Below are positions 52,539 through 61,093 of a stretch of 64,000 bases of DNA, piece by piece (positions within the stretch are counted from its first letter, which is position 1; every line of letters starts with the position of its first letter). Under the pieces are notes generated by a model. That model made no database searches. It was given only the letters and a program-made list of their open reading frames with translations, and was not told the origin of the DNA. Source of the DNA: Amycolatopsis lurida (GTDB lineage: Bacteria; Actinomycetota; Actinomycetes; Mycobacteriales; Pseudonocardiaceae); the NCBI RefSeq assembly GCF_900105055.1, contig NZ_FNTA01000004.1, forward strand, positions 7,533,501-7,597,500, read 5' to 3'. A program made the translations under genes and the position numbers.

Positions 52539-53024
52539 ATGGGTGTTCCCACCGCGACCCCTCCGGCATCGGCGCCGGAACAGGGTGCCCCCGGCAGGCT
52601 GAAGCCGCTGGGGACCGTCGTGGTCGTGCTGGGTGTGATGGCCGTCGCCGTCACCCTGACCAGTTACGTGCTGCCGAAGGCCTCCAGGCCCGTGCAGAGC
52701 CCGCCCGCGCCGCAGGTCGAACAAGCGGCGGCCGCCGTGCGCACCGTGATCCACTCCGTCGTCTACGAGCTTTCCGGCGCGGAGGGCGCCCAGAACGTCA
52801 CCTACGTCGCGCAGGGTTCGGAACTCATGCAGAAGACCGAAGTGACGGTGCCGTGGAGCACCGCCTTCGAGCGCACGAGCCAGGAAGGCCGCGACGAGTT
52901 CTACAGCCTGTCCGCGCAGGGTTCGGGTAGCGGCGCGCTGCGGTGCCGGATCCTCGTCGACGGTGAGGTCGTCAGCGACCGCACCGCCCCCGCCGCGGGC
53001 GCGCCGGTGACCTGCACGGCCTAG
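52539..53024 (+). CDS. MmpS-like membrane-anchored small protein
   Basis: 161 residues. One membrane helix at about 24-46 (LGTVVVVLGVMAVAVTLTSY) leaves a 115-residue domain outside. The outside part (VYELSGAEGAQNVTYVAQGS, VPWSTAFER, LRCRILVDGEVVSDRTA) has the beta-sandwich outline of MmpS transport-accessory proteins. MmpS proteins usually pair with an MmpL transporter; none is adjacent. The TAG stop is part of the CTAG at the left edge of the 53021 MITE. Confidence 0.75.
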   Translation: MGVPTATPPASAPEQGAPGRLKPLGTVVVVLGVMAVAVTLTSYVLPKASRPVQSPPAPQVEQAAAAVRTVIHSVVYELSGAEGAQNVTYVAQGSELMQKTEVTVPWSTAFERTSQEGRDEFYSLSAQGSGSGALRCRILVDGEVVSDRTAPAAGAPVTCTA

Positions 53025-53188
53025 GCGGTGTCCGGCAAGTCGTGTTCGCGGTCTCCGCGCCCAGGCGGCCCCTGACGGCACGGGCGGATGCGGCCGAGTA
53101 CGACCCGGTACGAGGCCGATCCGCCCGCACCGCCGGGAACCACCTGGATCACGAAGCCCATCGAACAGACTTACAGGACACCGCCTAG
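53021..53188. mobile_element. MITE with CTAG target duplication, copy 2
   Basis: A 160-bp element (53025-53184) flanked by CTAG at 53021-53024 and 53185-53188. The ends, GCGGTGTCCGGCAAGTC and the complement of GCGGTGTCCTGTAAGTC, match at 15 of 17. Blocks shared with copy 1 include GTTCGCGGTCT, CGCGCCCAGG, ACGAGGCCGATCCGC and CCACCTGGATCAYGAAGCCC near the right end. It carries no gene. The left CTAG holds the stop codon of the MmpS-like gene, and the right end lies just before the next gene's -10 box. Confidence 0.8.
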
Positions 53189-53203
53189 GGCAGGATCATC
53201 CGG

Positions 53204-53971
53204 GTGACGGATGGTGCGATCGCGTTCGGCCCGGTGCTCGCGGTGGTCTTGGCCGTGCTGGCGATCTTCGGCGCGGCGGTGGTGCAGTTCGGGCGGCTGG
53301 GGCAGGGCAAGGCGGTGCTGTTCGCGGCCGGACGCGCCGTCGTGCAACTCGCCGCCGTGTCGCTGGTGATCGTCGGGATCCTGAGATCCGGCTGGCTGAC
53401 CGGCGGTTTCGTGCTGCTGATGTTCACGATCGCGGCGGTCACCTCGGCGCGCCGGATCGGGGTGGCGAAGGACCTGGTGTGGGTCGCGCTCGCCATCGCG
53501 TCCGGTGTGGTGCCGGTGCTGACGCTCGTGCTCGCGACCGGGGTGGTCCCGTGGCGGCCGATCGCGATCGTGCCGATCGCCGGGATCGTCATCGGCGGCG
53601 CGATGTCCGCGACCTCGCAGGCGGCGCGGCGGGCGCTGGACGAACTCGTTTCCCGCCACGGCGAATACGAAGCCGCGCTGGCACTGGGTTTCCTGCCCCG
53701 CCCGGCCGCGCTGGAGATCTGCCGCCCCTCGGCTGGGCACGCGCTGATCCCCGCCCTCGACCAGACCCGGACGGTCGGCCTGGTGACCTTGCCCGGCGCC
53801 TACGTCGGTGTCCTCCTCGGTGGCGCCGGGCCGGTGCAGGCCGGCGTGACCCAGGTGCTCGTGCTCATCGGGCTGCTGGCCGCCGAGGCGGTCGCGGTCC
53901 TGGTCGTCGTGCACCTGGTCGCGGCGGGCCGGATCAGCCGAAAGGCGACTGAAGATGCGACGTGTCGTTGA
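53204..53971 (+). CDS. UPF0014 (FetB-like) ABC transporter permease
   Basis: 255 residues with seven membrane helices. UPF0014/FetB proteins are the permease half of an iron exporter with the ATPase FetA. Family marks are FAAGRAVVQLAAVSLVIVGI, PIAGIVIGGAMSATSQAARR and GLVTLPGAYVGVLLGGAGPV. No ATPase gene is next to it, so the partner must be elsewhere or the protein works alone. The GTG start follows a CAGGAT box by seven bases. The last 38 bp overlap the convergent phosphatase gene. Confidence 0.88.
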   Translation: MTDGAIAFGPVLAVVLAVLAIFGAAVVQFGRLGQGKAVLFAAGRAVVQLAAVSLVIVGILRSGWLTGGFVLLMFTIAAVTSARRIGVAKDLVWVALAIASGVVPVLTLVLATGVVPWRPIAIVPIAGIVIGGAMSATSQAARRALDELVSRHGEYEAALALGFLPRPAALEICRPSAGHALIPALDQTRTVGLVTLPGAYVGVLLGGAGPVQAGVTQVLVLIGLLAAEAVAVLVVVHLVAAGRISRKATEDATCR

Positions 53972-54620
53972 ACCGCCGCACCATCCAGTCTTCGCCCGAC
54001 ACCACCAGATGCGAGATCGAGCCGTTGTCCGCGCCCAGGAACGCGAACCGGTTCTTCGCGCCGCTCGCCTGCGCGAAGACCTCGCCGATGACACCGCCGT
54101 GGGTGAACACGGCGATCCTCCGGTCCGGGTTGGCCGCCGCCAGCCTGCCGATGGCCGCCCTGATCCGGCCGCCGAACGAGTCCATCGTCTCCGCGCCGGG
54201 AATGACGTCCCAGCGCTGTTCGCGCCACAGCTGTTCGACGATCGGGTGGCCTTCGTAGGTGTAGCGCCGGAAGAGCCCGTTCTCCCAGTCGCCGAGGTGG
54301 ATCTCCCTCAGGTCCGGCTCGACCTCCGGCGTGAGCCCGAGCTTCGCCGCCAAAGGCGCCGCGGTCTGCGGCGTCCGGCGCAGTGTCGTCACGTACAGCG
54401 CGGAGATCCGCTCGTCCGCCAGACGGCGCCCCACCCGCTCGGCGTGATCCCTGCCTTCCGGCGCGAGGTCCGGATCGGCCTGCCCGTCGACGAGGTCGAA
54501 CGGCGCGCTGCCCTTCGCCGGGGCCGATTCGCCGTGGCGGACAAGGAAGATCTCGGTGGCGCCGGGCGGAGGTGAGAACCGGTGCTGGCGGTATTCGACT
54601 TCCTGCTCAGGGGTGCTCAT
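53934..54620 (-). CDS. Histidine phosphatase family protein
   Basis: 228 residues. The phospho-acceptor motif is IFLVRHGESAPAKG near residue 27; the second catalytic His lies in IAVFTHGGVIGEVFA, and the acid in LREIHLGDWENGLF. The branch-1 fold (phosphoglycerate mutase-like) is complete. Substrate unknown. A TATCGT box seven bases before the ATG and no ribosome site suggest a leaderless mRNA. It overlaps the UPF0014 gene end and lies 18 bp from the antiporter gene's stop. Confidence 0.92.
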   Translation of the reverse strand: MSTPEQEVEYRQHRFSPPPGATEIFLVRHGESAPAKGSAPFDLVDGQADPDLAPEGRDHAERVGRRLADERISALYVTTLRRTPQTAAPLAAKLGLTPEVEPDLREIHLGDWENGLFRRYTYEGHPIVEQLWREQRWDVIPGAETMDSFGGRIRAAIGRLAAANPDRRIAVFTHGGVIGEVFAQASGAKNRFAFLGADNGSISHLVVSGEDWMVRRFNDTSHLQSPFG

Positions 54621-54638
54621 GGGCGCGACGATACCGAC

Positions 54639-56510
54639 TCACCCCAGCTGTTTGTCCACGAAACACCAGCGCCAGGTCTCGCCGGGTTCGTGGCTGCGCA
54701 TCACCGGGTGCAGGGTGTCGTGGAAGTGCTCGGTCGCGTGCTTGCCCGGTGAGGAGTCGCAGCAGGCGACGTTCCCGCATTTGACGCATTCGCGCAGATG
54801 CACCCAGGTCATCCCGTTCTCGACGCAGACGGCGCAGACATCAGGGGAGCTGGGTTCGACCGCGGGCCACTCCTTGGTGAGATGCTTGCAGGATCCCGCC
54901 GTCGCGGCGGGGGTGCGCAGTTCCCGATCGGAGTCCGGCACGGTCTCCTCCTCCCTGTCCAGCATGGATTCCTCGATGTCGAGGCGGTCGAGGATCCGGC
55001 GCAGGACATCATCATCGGCCATGCCGGAGTCTCGCGCCTCCAGGAACTTCTCCCGCTCGACTTCGAGCAGCCGCAGCCTCAGCCGCCGATACGCGTCGCT
55101 CGGTGTCTCGGACAGCGCACTCTGCCTGCCGAGTTCCTCCCATGCCGAGTCCGACCGGTGCTGGAGCCGGCTGCGCAGGCGTTCGACGATGTCGTCGGGG
55201 TCCTCGGGCGTCCGGATCTTCTCCAGCTCGTCGAGCGCGGCCCTGGTCATATCGTGGAGCACGGCCGCTTCCTGCAACGCGTCCTCGGCCGGGTCGGGCG
55301 GCGGCAGTTTCAGGCGGCGGACCAGCACGGGCAGCGTCGTCCCGTGCAGCAGCAGCGTTCCCGCCACCACGACGAACGCGACCAGCACCAGTACGGCACG
55401 CTGAGGGGTGTCCGCCGGCAGCACGAACGCCGCCGCGAGCGTGACGACCCCGCGCATCCCCGCCCACGCGATGACCGCCGAATACCGCCACGGCCAGGCG
55501 TGACGGCGGAACACCCGCCGCGCCAGCCCGATGCCCGCCATCCAGACGATCCGGGTGACGATGGTCGCGGCCAGCGTGGCGGCGCAGATCAGGACCAGTT
55601 CCAGCGCGGTCAGCCCGCTGTCGCCGACCTCGGTCATGATCCGGCGGACCTGCAGGCCGATCAACAGGAAGACGATGTTCTCCAGCAGGAACTGGATGGT
55701 CTGCCAGTTCAGCCTGCTGGCCAGCCGGGAGCGGCCCGAAAGCATGCTCGGCGCCTTGTGCCCGAGGATCAGCCCCGCGACGACCACGGCGATCACGCCG
55801 GAACCGTGGATCGCCTCGGCGGCGAGGTAGGCGACGAACGGGACCACCAGCGAAAGCGCGGTGTCGGTGACCGGATCTTCGAGGCGGGTGCGGATCAGCG
55901 CGGCGAGTGCGCCGACGGCGAACCCGATCACCAGCCCGCCGCCCGCGGCCAGCAGGAAATCCCCGCCGACCTGCAGCAGGCTCACCGACCCGGCGATGGC
56001 CGCGATGGCGGTCCGCAACGCGACCAGCGCGGCCGCGTCGTTGAACAGGCTTTCGCCCTCCAACAGCCGGGTCAGCTTGCGCGGCATCCCGACCTTGCGG
56101 GCGACGGCGGTGGCCGCGACCGCGTCCGGCGGCGCGACCACCGCGCCGATCGCGAGCCCGGCGGCCAGCGGCAGGCCGGGGATCACCAGCCACGCCACGA
56201 CCCCGACCACGGCCGTGGTGAAGATGACGAGCCCCACCGACAGCAGCAAGATCGGCCCGCGGTTGCGGCGGAAGTCGATGAGCGACGTGCGGATCGCGGT
56301 GGCGTACAGCAGCGGGGGCAGCAGCCCCAGCAGCACGACCTCGGGGTCCAGTTCGTATTCCGGGACGCCCGGCACGTACGAGGCGACGACCCCGACCGCG
56401 ATCAGGCACAGGGGCGCCGACCAGTCGAGTTTCCGCGCCGCGGCGGTGACCAGGAGGACGGCCACCACCAGTGCCACTAGTTCTACCGCGATCTCCACGC
56501 CGCTCATCAT
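54639..56510 (-). CDS. CPA1-type Na+/H+ antiporter with a C-terminal UBP zinc finger
   Basis: 623 residues. Residues 1-410 form about 12 membrane helices of the NhaP/CPA1 family, with the ion-binding stretch AIGAVVAPPDAVAATAVARK and GESLFNDAAALVAL. A cytoplasmic helical segment (about 420-530) follows. Residues 540-623 are a ubiquitin-protease-type zinc finger: CKHLTKEW, CAVCVENGMTWVHLRECVKC, ACCDSSPGKHATEHFHDTLH and WRWCFVD give the Cys/His ligands. The finger is known from eukaryotic ubiquitin enzymes; in bacteria it is often attached to membrane proteins, with unknown ligand. Start at 56510 (MMSGVEIAVEL). Confidence 0.92.
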   Translation of the reverse strand: MMSGVEIAVELVALVVAVLLVTAAARKLDWSAPLCLIAVGVVASYVPGVPEYELDPEVVLLGLLPPLLYATAIRTSLIDFRRNRGPILLLSVGLVIFTTAVVGVVAWLVIPGLPLAAGLAIGAVVAPPDAVAATAVARKVGMPRKLTRLLEGESLFNDAAALVALRTAIAAIAGSVSLLQVGGDFLLAAGGGLVIGFAVGALAALIRTRLEDPVTDTALSLVVPFVAYLAAEAIHGSGVIAVVVAGLILGHKAPSMLSGRSRLASRLNWQTIQFLLENIVFLLIGLQVRRIMTEVGDSGLTALELVLICAATLAATIVTRIVWMAGIGLARRVFRRHAWPWRYSAVIAWAGMRGVVTLAAAFVLPADTPQRAVLVLVAFVVVAGTLLLHGTTLPVLVRRLKLPPPDPAEDALQEAAVLHDMTRAALDELEKIRTPEDPDDIVERLRSRLQHRSDSAWEELGRQSALSETPSDAYRRLRLRLLEVEREKFLEARDSGMADDDVLRRILDRLDIEESMLDREEETVPDSDRELRTPAATAGSCKHLTKEWPAVEPSSPDVCAVCVENGMTWVHLRECVKCGNVACCDSSPGKHATEHFHDTLHPVMRSHEPGETWRWCFVDKQLG

Positions 56511-56547
56511 CACCCGGGGGCCTCGGTGCGCGCGCACCGAGGCCGGG

Positions 56548-56943
56548 CTACCGCTCCTCGAACCGCACCAGATTGCCCGCCGGGTCGCGGAAAGAGCAGT
56601 CGAAGGCGCCGTAGGACTGCTTCATCGGTTCTTGGACGACGTCCGCGCCGGCCGCCTGGATCCGGTCGAACGTGCCGATCAGGTCCGGGGTGGACAGCAC
56701 GATGATCCCATGGACGCCCTTGGCCATCAGTTCGGCGATCGTGGCGCGTTCCTCGTCGGTGATCTCCGGATCGGCGGCGGGCGGGTGGAGCACGAGCGAC
56801 GTCTCCGGCTGCCCCGGCGGGCCGACCGTGGCCTGGAGCGGGCCCCGGTCGCGCACCTCGAAGCCCAGGATGTCGCGATAGAAGGAAAGGGAAGCCTCGA
56901 GATCGTCCGCGGGGAGGTAGGACGCCTGAATCGAGAGGGTCAT
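56548..56943 (-). CDS. VOC family (glyoxalase-like) protein
   Basis: 131 residues, one pair of beta-alpha-beta-beta-beta modules. Opening strand IQASYLPADDLEASLSFYRD and closing DCSFRDPAGNLVRFEER are typical of the vicinal-oxygen-chelate fold; the terminal Glu is the usual metal ligand. Substrate unknown. Its ATG at 56943 follows a TACCTT box by seven bases inside the 3' end of the AraC gene, so it may also have its own promoter. AraC-VOC pairs are common in actinobacteria. Confidence 0.9.
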   Translation of the reverse strand: MTLSIQASYLPADDLEASLSFYRDILGFEVRDRGPLQATVGPPGQPETSLVLHPPAADPEITDEERATIAELMAKGVHGIIVLSTPDLIGTFDRIQAAGADVVQEPMKQSYGAFDCSFRDPAGNLVRFEER

Positions 56944-56948
56944 ACGCC

Positions 56949-57392
56949 TCAAGGTAGGTCGGCGCGCGGAGGTGCCGCTTCTCGATTCCTGATCGGTCGC
57001 ATGACCTGTTTGACGACGCAGCCGGGCATGCCGCGGCCGTCTTCCGCCGCCTGTTTGCGATATGCGCTCGGCGAGATGCCGACCAGCTCGGAGAAGCGAG
57101 TGCTGAACGTGCCCAGTGACGAGAAACCGACGTCGAAGCACACTTCGGTGACCGACATGTCTCCGCGCCGCAGCAGCATCATGGCCCGCTCGATCCGGCG
57201 GGTCATCAGGTAGCTGTACGGCGATTCGCCGTACGCGGCCCGGAATTCGCGGCTGAGGTGACCGGCGGAGACGTGCACGCCGCGGGCCAGCGCTTCGACG
57301 TCCAAAGGCTGCGCGTAGTCACGATCGATCCGGTCGCGGACACGGCGCAGCATCGCCAGGTCCCGCAGGCGCGGGTCGGGTTTGCCGGTCAC
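56949..57392 (-). CDS. AraC-family transcriptional regulator (DNA-binding domain only)
   Basis: 147 residues, essentially only the double helix-turn-helix domain: LDVEALARGVHVSAGHLSRE and SVTEVCFDVGFSSLGTFSTR. The GTG at 57392 is chosen because a TACGCT box ends six bases before it, the pattern seen at many genes here; a GTG at 57410 is six codons longer. It lies five bases upstream of the VOC gene and probably controls it. The short C-terminal extension after the domain is basic (RPIRNREAAPPRADL). Confidence 0.9.
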   Translation of the reverse strand: MTGKPDPRLRDLAMLRRVRDRIDRDYAQPLDVEALARGVHVSAGHLSREFRAAYGESPYSYLMTRRIERAMMLLRRGDMSVTEVCFDVGFSSLGTFSTRFSELVGISPSAYRKQAAEDGRGMPGCVVKQVMRPIRNREAAPPRADLP

Positions 57393-57422
57393 CCGGAAAG
57401 CGTAACCCACGCCAGCATGGGA

Positions 57423-57456
57423 GAGGCCCCCTTCGCCGGGTGGCGAAGGGGGCCTC
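57423..57456. terminator. Hairpin upstream of the AraC gene, after csxA
   Basis: A 15-bp perfect stem, GAGGCCCCCTTCGCC with loop GGGT, 14 bp from the csxA stop. On the minus strand it follows csxA transcription; no T-run is present. It probably ends the csxA message. Confidence 0.65.
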
Positions 57457-57470
57457 GGGCGACTCCCGCG

Positions 57471-60400
57471 CTAAAGGGTGATCTTGTCGATGTTGGGGCC
57501 GCCGTTCGCCGTGGTGGCGACCGCCTTGATCTTGTTCACTCCCGCCGCCAGCGTGACCTTGACGGTTCTGGTCGTCCAGTTCGGCCAGGCCCCGGTGCCG
57601 CCGAAGCCGACCCCGGACGCGCTGATCGAGCCGTTGACGGAGAAGTCCAGCGGCCGGTTCGCCGTCGTCCCGTTGGCGTAGCGGACGACCACGTCATAGG
57701 TGCCCGCGGCCGGTACGTTCACCGTCCACTCGACCGAGCTGCCCGCGACGTTGTCGTAGTTGACGAATCCGGTGCCGGTGAACCCGGCGTGGTTCGACTC
57801 CACCGCGCCCTGGACGATCGTGGCGTCCTCGGCCTGGTAGTCGACCGGGTCGGCCGGTCCGGAGCCGTCGGCGGGAACGGTCTGCGTGCCGGTGTTCCAG
57901 CCCGAGACGCGGACCGAAGGCTTGGAGCCCTTGAGATCGGCGGTGCGGTACTTCGCGGTCAGCGTGGTCGTTTCGCCCGGCCACAGGCTCACCGCGTTGT
58001 CGTTCCACTCCACCGGCAGCACCGGCTTGCCCGCGGCGTCCACGACCTTCGAGTCGACGTAGAACGCCGGGAGCTTGCCGCCCGAGGTGTTCTTCAGCGT
58101 CACGGTGGTCGTGGTGGTGCCGTCGCCGGCGGCGACCGACTTCGCCGTCGCGCTGACCGCGGACTGCCCGAGGTTCTTCAGCCCGGTCAGGTCGGCGTAA
58201 CCCGACTGGGGCGTGTAGTACCAGTCGCTGCCGGCCCAGTTCAGCGTGTCGGCCTTGGTGGAGAGCCAGTACACGTTCCGGCTGACCTCCTTGCCGGACG
58301 AGTCGGTGAGCACCAGCTTCGCCAGGTAGGTGTTCGACAGCCCGCTCACCGCCGGGACGGTGACCGCGGTGGCCTTGGCACCCAGCGCGCCGACCGACAG
58401 CCCGGTCTTGGTGTTGCTGTACTTCTCGGTGCCGTCGAGGTTGTACAGCTTCGTGGTCGCCGTCAGCCCGCTCACCGCGTTCGACGTCTGGTTGATCACC
58501 ACGACCGACCGGTTGTCGTGCGAGTACTGGATGTGCAGCGGCTCGTTGGCCTTCTTCGCCCCGTAGTAGGCACCGTTCTGGTCCATGTAGGCGTCGAACA
58601 GCTGCCAATGCAGCGAGGTCCACGGGCTGTTGAGCATCCAGTAGATCAACCCGGTCGACGGGTTGGTCGAGTCGGTGTAGTTACGCGAGTGCGACTCGAA
58701 CTCCGCGCGGACGTTCTCGTACTGCGCGAGCTGCGCCTTCCGCACGAAGTCGTTCAGGTCGGCCGGCGCGCCGTAGCGCTTGGTGAGCGCGTTGGCGAAC
58801 AGCTTCAGGTTCGCGAACGTCGTCGACGAAGAACGGTGGTACTGGGGTGCGGACGGGTCCTTCCACATCGTTTCCAGCTCACTGTCCGACATCATCCGCT
58901 TCAACGTGTCCATCGTCGGGATGTCGACGCCCGCGCTGGTCTCGGAGTTGAAGCTCCACGCGCCGCCGCGGTCCTTCTGCGACTTGTCGTACCAGTAGAC
59001 GGGCGGGACGTAGTCGTACGGGCCGTTCATCTTCATGCCGGAAGCGCCCGTGATCGGGGACGGACGCTTCGACGCCGACGGGATCACCGGGAGGGTGAAG
59101 TCGGCGGCCTTCATCGCGTCGAGGTAGCCCTGCTCGATCCGCCGGTCCGGCGCGAAGTCGCTGCCGATGTGGAAGGAGATCACGCTCGGGTGGTCACGCA
59201 GGCGCTCGGCCTCGGAGAACATCGACGCCTTGGCGATCGGGTAGTCCGACTCGACCCAGGGCTCGCCCTTCTCCTCACCGTTGACGTGTCCTTCCCATTT
59301 GTCGCAGCATTCCCAGCCGGGCATGGTGAGCACGCCGAGGTCGTCGGCGAGGTCGAAGAATTCGTCCGGCTCGATGTGGCCTTCCAGCCGGACCGTGTTG
59401 AGCCCGAGGTTCAGCACGTACTTGAGCTTGTCGGCCGCCGCGGTCTCGTTCCAGCGCAGGAACAGGTCCGGCGTGTAGCCGCCACCCCTGATCAGCAACG
59501 GTTTGCCGTTGACGCTGTACTGCCGCCCGCCGCTGGAGTTCAGCGGCGCCTTGACGTCGCGGACACCGAACTTCGACTTCGAAGTGTCGGACGGCGTGCC
59601 GCCGGCGCTCGCGGTCAGGTCGAGCTCGTACCGGTGCTGACCGCCCATTCCGGCCGGCCACCAGAGGTTGGGCTTGTCGAGGCCGACCACGCCGAAGGTG
59701 ACCGTTTTGCGTTCCTTGGCGGCCAGCGAGACCGTCTGGGTGATCGGCTTGCCCGCGACCGTGCCGGCGACGGTGGCCTGTACGGCGTTCGCCGAGTCGT
59801 TGCGGACGTCGGCCTTGACCGTCAGGTCGGCGTGGTCCAGTGAGGAGTTCAGCTTCTGGACCACGTGGGCGCTGCGCAGTGCGACCGGGCCACTGCGGCG
59901 GACGAGGACGTCGCGCACGATGCCCATGTTCTGGTCCGGCGGGGTCTGCGCCCAGTCGATCCAGCCCATCGAGAGGTCGTTGTTGGGGTCGTTGGGGTAG
60001 ACCTTGAACGCGACGCTGTTGACGCCCTGGCGCACGTGCGCGGTGATGTCCAGGTCGTGGCGGGTGTAGGCGCCGTTGACCTGGTCCTTCGTCGCGATCT
60101 TTGTGCCGTTGACCCAGACATCGGCCTTGGAGAGCACGCCGCTGAAGTCGAGGTAGGTGCGCTTCGAGGTGTCGTCGACGTTCAGGTCCGTGCGGTACCA
60201 CCACGGCACCGAGAACTGGGCGGTCGGGACGTTCTTCATGTTCGTCGAGTAGAACGGGTCGGCGTACTTGCCGTTCTGCAACAAGCCGGCGTAGACCGTC
60301 GAGCGTGACGACACCGGGTACCAGCCGGCGGTGGGGAAGCCAGGCTTCGACACCGCCGAATCGTCACTGACCTGTGCCGAGGACTGGATCACGTAGCCGG

Positions 60401-60563
60401 GGATCGGGGTGGCGTTGCCCGCGGCGGCGCCGACGGACAGCGGCGCGGCCACTTCCGCGCCGGTGGCGGCGGGAGCGGTGGTCACCCCGCAGACCGCGGC
60501 GGCCAGCGCGGTGACGGTCATGGCCAGTAAGGGGATCCGGGTTCTCTTCTGCCGAAAACTCAC
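57471..60563 (-). CDS. csxA: Exo-beta-D-glucosaminidase (GH2), secreted
   Basis: 1030 residues, one or two short of A. orientalis CsxA, which it matches along its length as I recall it. It removes GlcN from the non-reducing end of chitosan oligomers outside the cell. A twin-lysine/arginine signal (SFRQKRTRIPLLAM) leads secretion. GH2 sandwich domains (WWYRTDLNVDD, MGWIDWAQTPPDQNMGIVRD) precede the TIM barrel, where Asp469 in HIGSDFAPD is the acid/base and Glu541 in FNSETSAGVD the nucleophile. Residues from about 905 form a CBM35-type sugar-binding domain (QAEDATIVQGAVESNHAGFT). The GTG start has GAGGAGG upstream. A CsnR-like operator is upstream. Confidence 0.96.
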   Translation of the reverse strand: MSFRQKRTRIPLLAMTVTALAAAVCGVTTAPAATGAEVAAPLSVGAAAGNATPIPGYVIQSSAQVSDDSAVSKPGFPTAGWYPVSSRSTVYAGLLQNGKYADPFYSTNMKNVPTAQFSVPWWYRTDLNVDDTSKRTYLDFSGVLSKADVWVNGTKIATKDQVNGAYTRHDLDITAHVRQGVNSVAFKVYPNDPNNDLSMGWIDWAQTPPDQNMGIVRDVLVRRSGPVALRSAHVVQKLNSSLDHADLTVKADVRNDSANAVQATVAGTVAGKPITQTVSLAAKERKTVTFGVVGLDKPNLWWPAGMGGQHRYELDLTASAGGTPSDTSKSKFGVRDVKAPLNSSGGRQYSVNGKPLLIRGGGYTPDLFLRWNETAAADKLKYVLNLGLNTVRLEGHIEPDEFFDLADDLGVLTMPGWECCDKWEGHVNGEEKGEPWVESDYPIAKASMFSEAERLRDHPSVISFHIGSDFAPDRRIEQGYLDAMKAADFTLPVIPSASKRPSPITGASGMKMNGPYDYVPPVYWYDKSQKDRGGAWSFNSETSAGVDIPTMDTLKRMMSDSELETMWKDPSAPQYHRSSSTTFANLKLFANALTKRYGAPADLNDFVRKAQLAQYENVRAEFESHSRNYTDSTNPSTGLIYWMLNSPWTSLHWQLFDAYMDQNGAYYGAKKANEPLHIQYSHDNRSVVVINQTSNAVSGLTATTKLYNLDGTEKYSNTKTGLSVGALGAKATAVTVPAVSGLSNTYLAKLVLTDSSGKEVSRNVYWLSTKADTLNWAGSDWYYTPQSGYADLTGLKNLGQSAVSATAKSVAAGDGTTTTTVTLKNTSGGKLPAFYVDSKVVDAAGKPVLPVEWNDNAVSLWPGETTTLTAKYRTADLKGSKPSVRVSGWNTGTQTVPADGSGPADPVDYQAEDATIVQGAVESNHAGFTGTGFVNYDNVAGSSVEWTVNVPAAGTYDVVVRYANGTTANRPLDFSVNGSISASGVGFGGTGAWPNWTTRTVKVTLAAGVNKIKAVATTANGGPNIDKITL

Positions 60564-60608
60564 GAGCGCGCCTCCTCGGGCACACGGCGGCGGACCTAGG
60601 CGAAATCG

Positions 60609-60625
60609 TTAAGAAAGTTCCCTAA
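60609..60625. promoter_or_regulatory. CsnR-like operator upstream of csxA
   Basis: TTAAGAAAGTTCCCTAA lies 46 bp upstream of the csxA start. It differs at two of 17 positions from the palindrome TTAGGAAAGTTTCCTAA, known to me as the binding box of the ROK repressor CsnR at Streptomyces chitosanase genes. It should hold csxA silent until chitosan oligomers appear. No CsnR gene is in the window. Confidence 0.75.
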
Positions 60626-60687
60626 CAATGTTGGGGGAGATAGTAGCCGCCACTTCCCGTGGAGAACAGACCCTTGCACGGGGTTCG

Positions 60688-61080
60688 TCAGCTGACGGGC
60701 GCCACGTAGCTCCACTGCCCGTCGACGCGGACGAAGCGGCTGTTCTCGTGCATGCTGTCCACCCGGCGATCCTGCCGGTAGTGGGCCCGGAACTCCACAG
60801 TGCCCTCGTTCTCCAGCAGTCCGCCGCCGGTCTTGCCGAGGATCTCCAGGAACGTCCAACGTTGCCCTGGATCGAGCTCGAGATCGGCGGGCCTGGTCTT
60901 CGGATGCCAGGTCTTGGTGAGGTACTCGGTGTCGCCGACGGCGAACGCGCTGAACCGCGACCGCATCAGGAGTTCCGCGGTCGGCGCGGCCGCGGCCCCC
61001 CGATGGAAGCGGCCGCAGCACGCGCCGTAGGGCTCGCCCAGGCCGCAGGGGCAACGGGATTCGTCGGTGATCACAGGCAC
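60688..61080 (-). CDS. YchJ/UPF0225 family protein with SEC-C zinc motif
   Basis: 130 residues. The N-terminal SEC-C motif CPCGLGEPYGACCGRFH binds zinc; the remainder (LLMRSRFSAFAVGDTEYLTK, WTFLEILGKTGGGLLENEGT) is the NTF2-like YchJ fold. Function is unknown in any species. The GTG at 61080 is taken as the start since a CACAAT box is seven bases upstream; a GTG two codons later is also possible. It lies 13 bp downstream of a DUF1801 gene on the same strand. Confidence 0.85.
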   Translation of the reverse strand: MPVITDESRCPCGLGEPYGACCGRFHRGAAAAPTAELLMRSRFSAFAVGDTEYLTKTWHPKTRPADLELDPGQRWTFLEILGKTGGGLLENEGTVEFRAHYRQDRRVDSMHENSRFVRVDGQWSYVAPVS

Positions 61081-61093
61081 GTCGCAGATTGTG

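Noticed and set aside
57258-59843. 861-codon plus-strand frame opposite csxA
   Set aside because: CsxA is intact with both catalytic residues at the known numbers; the opposite frame is Arg/Val/Gly-rich with no motif.
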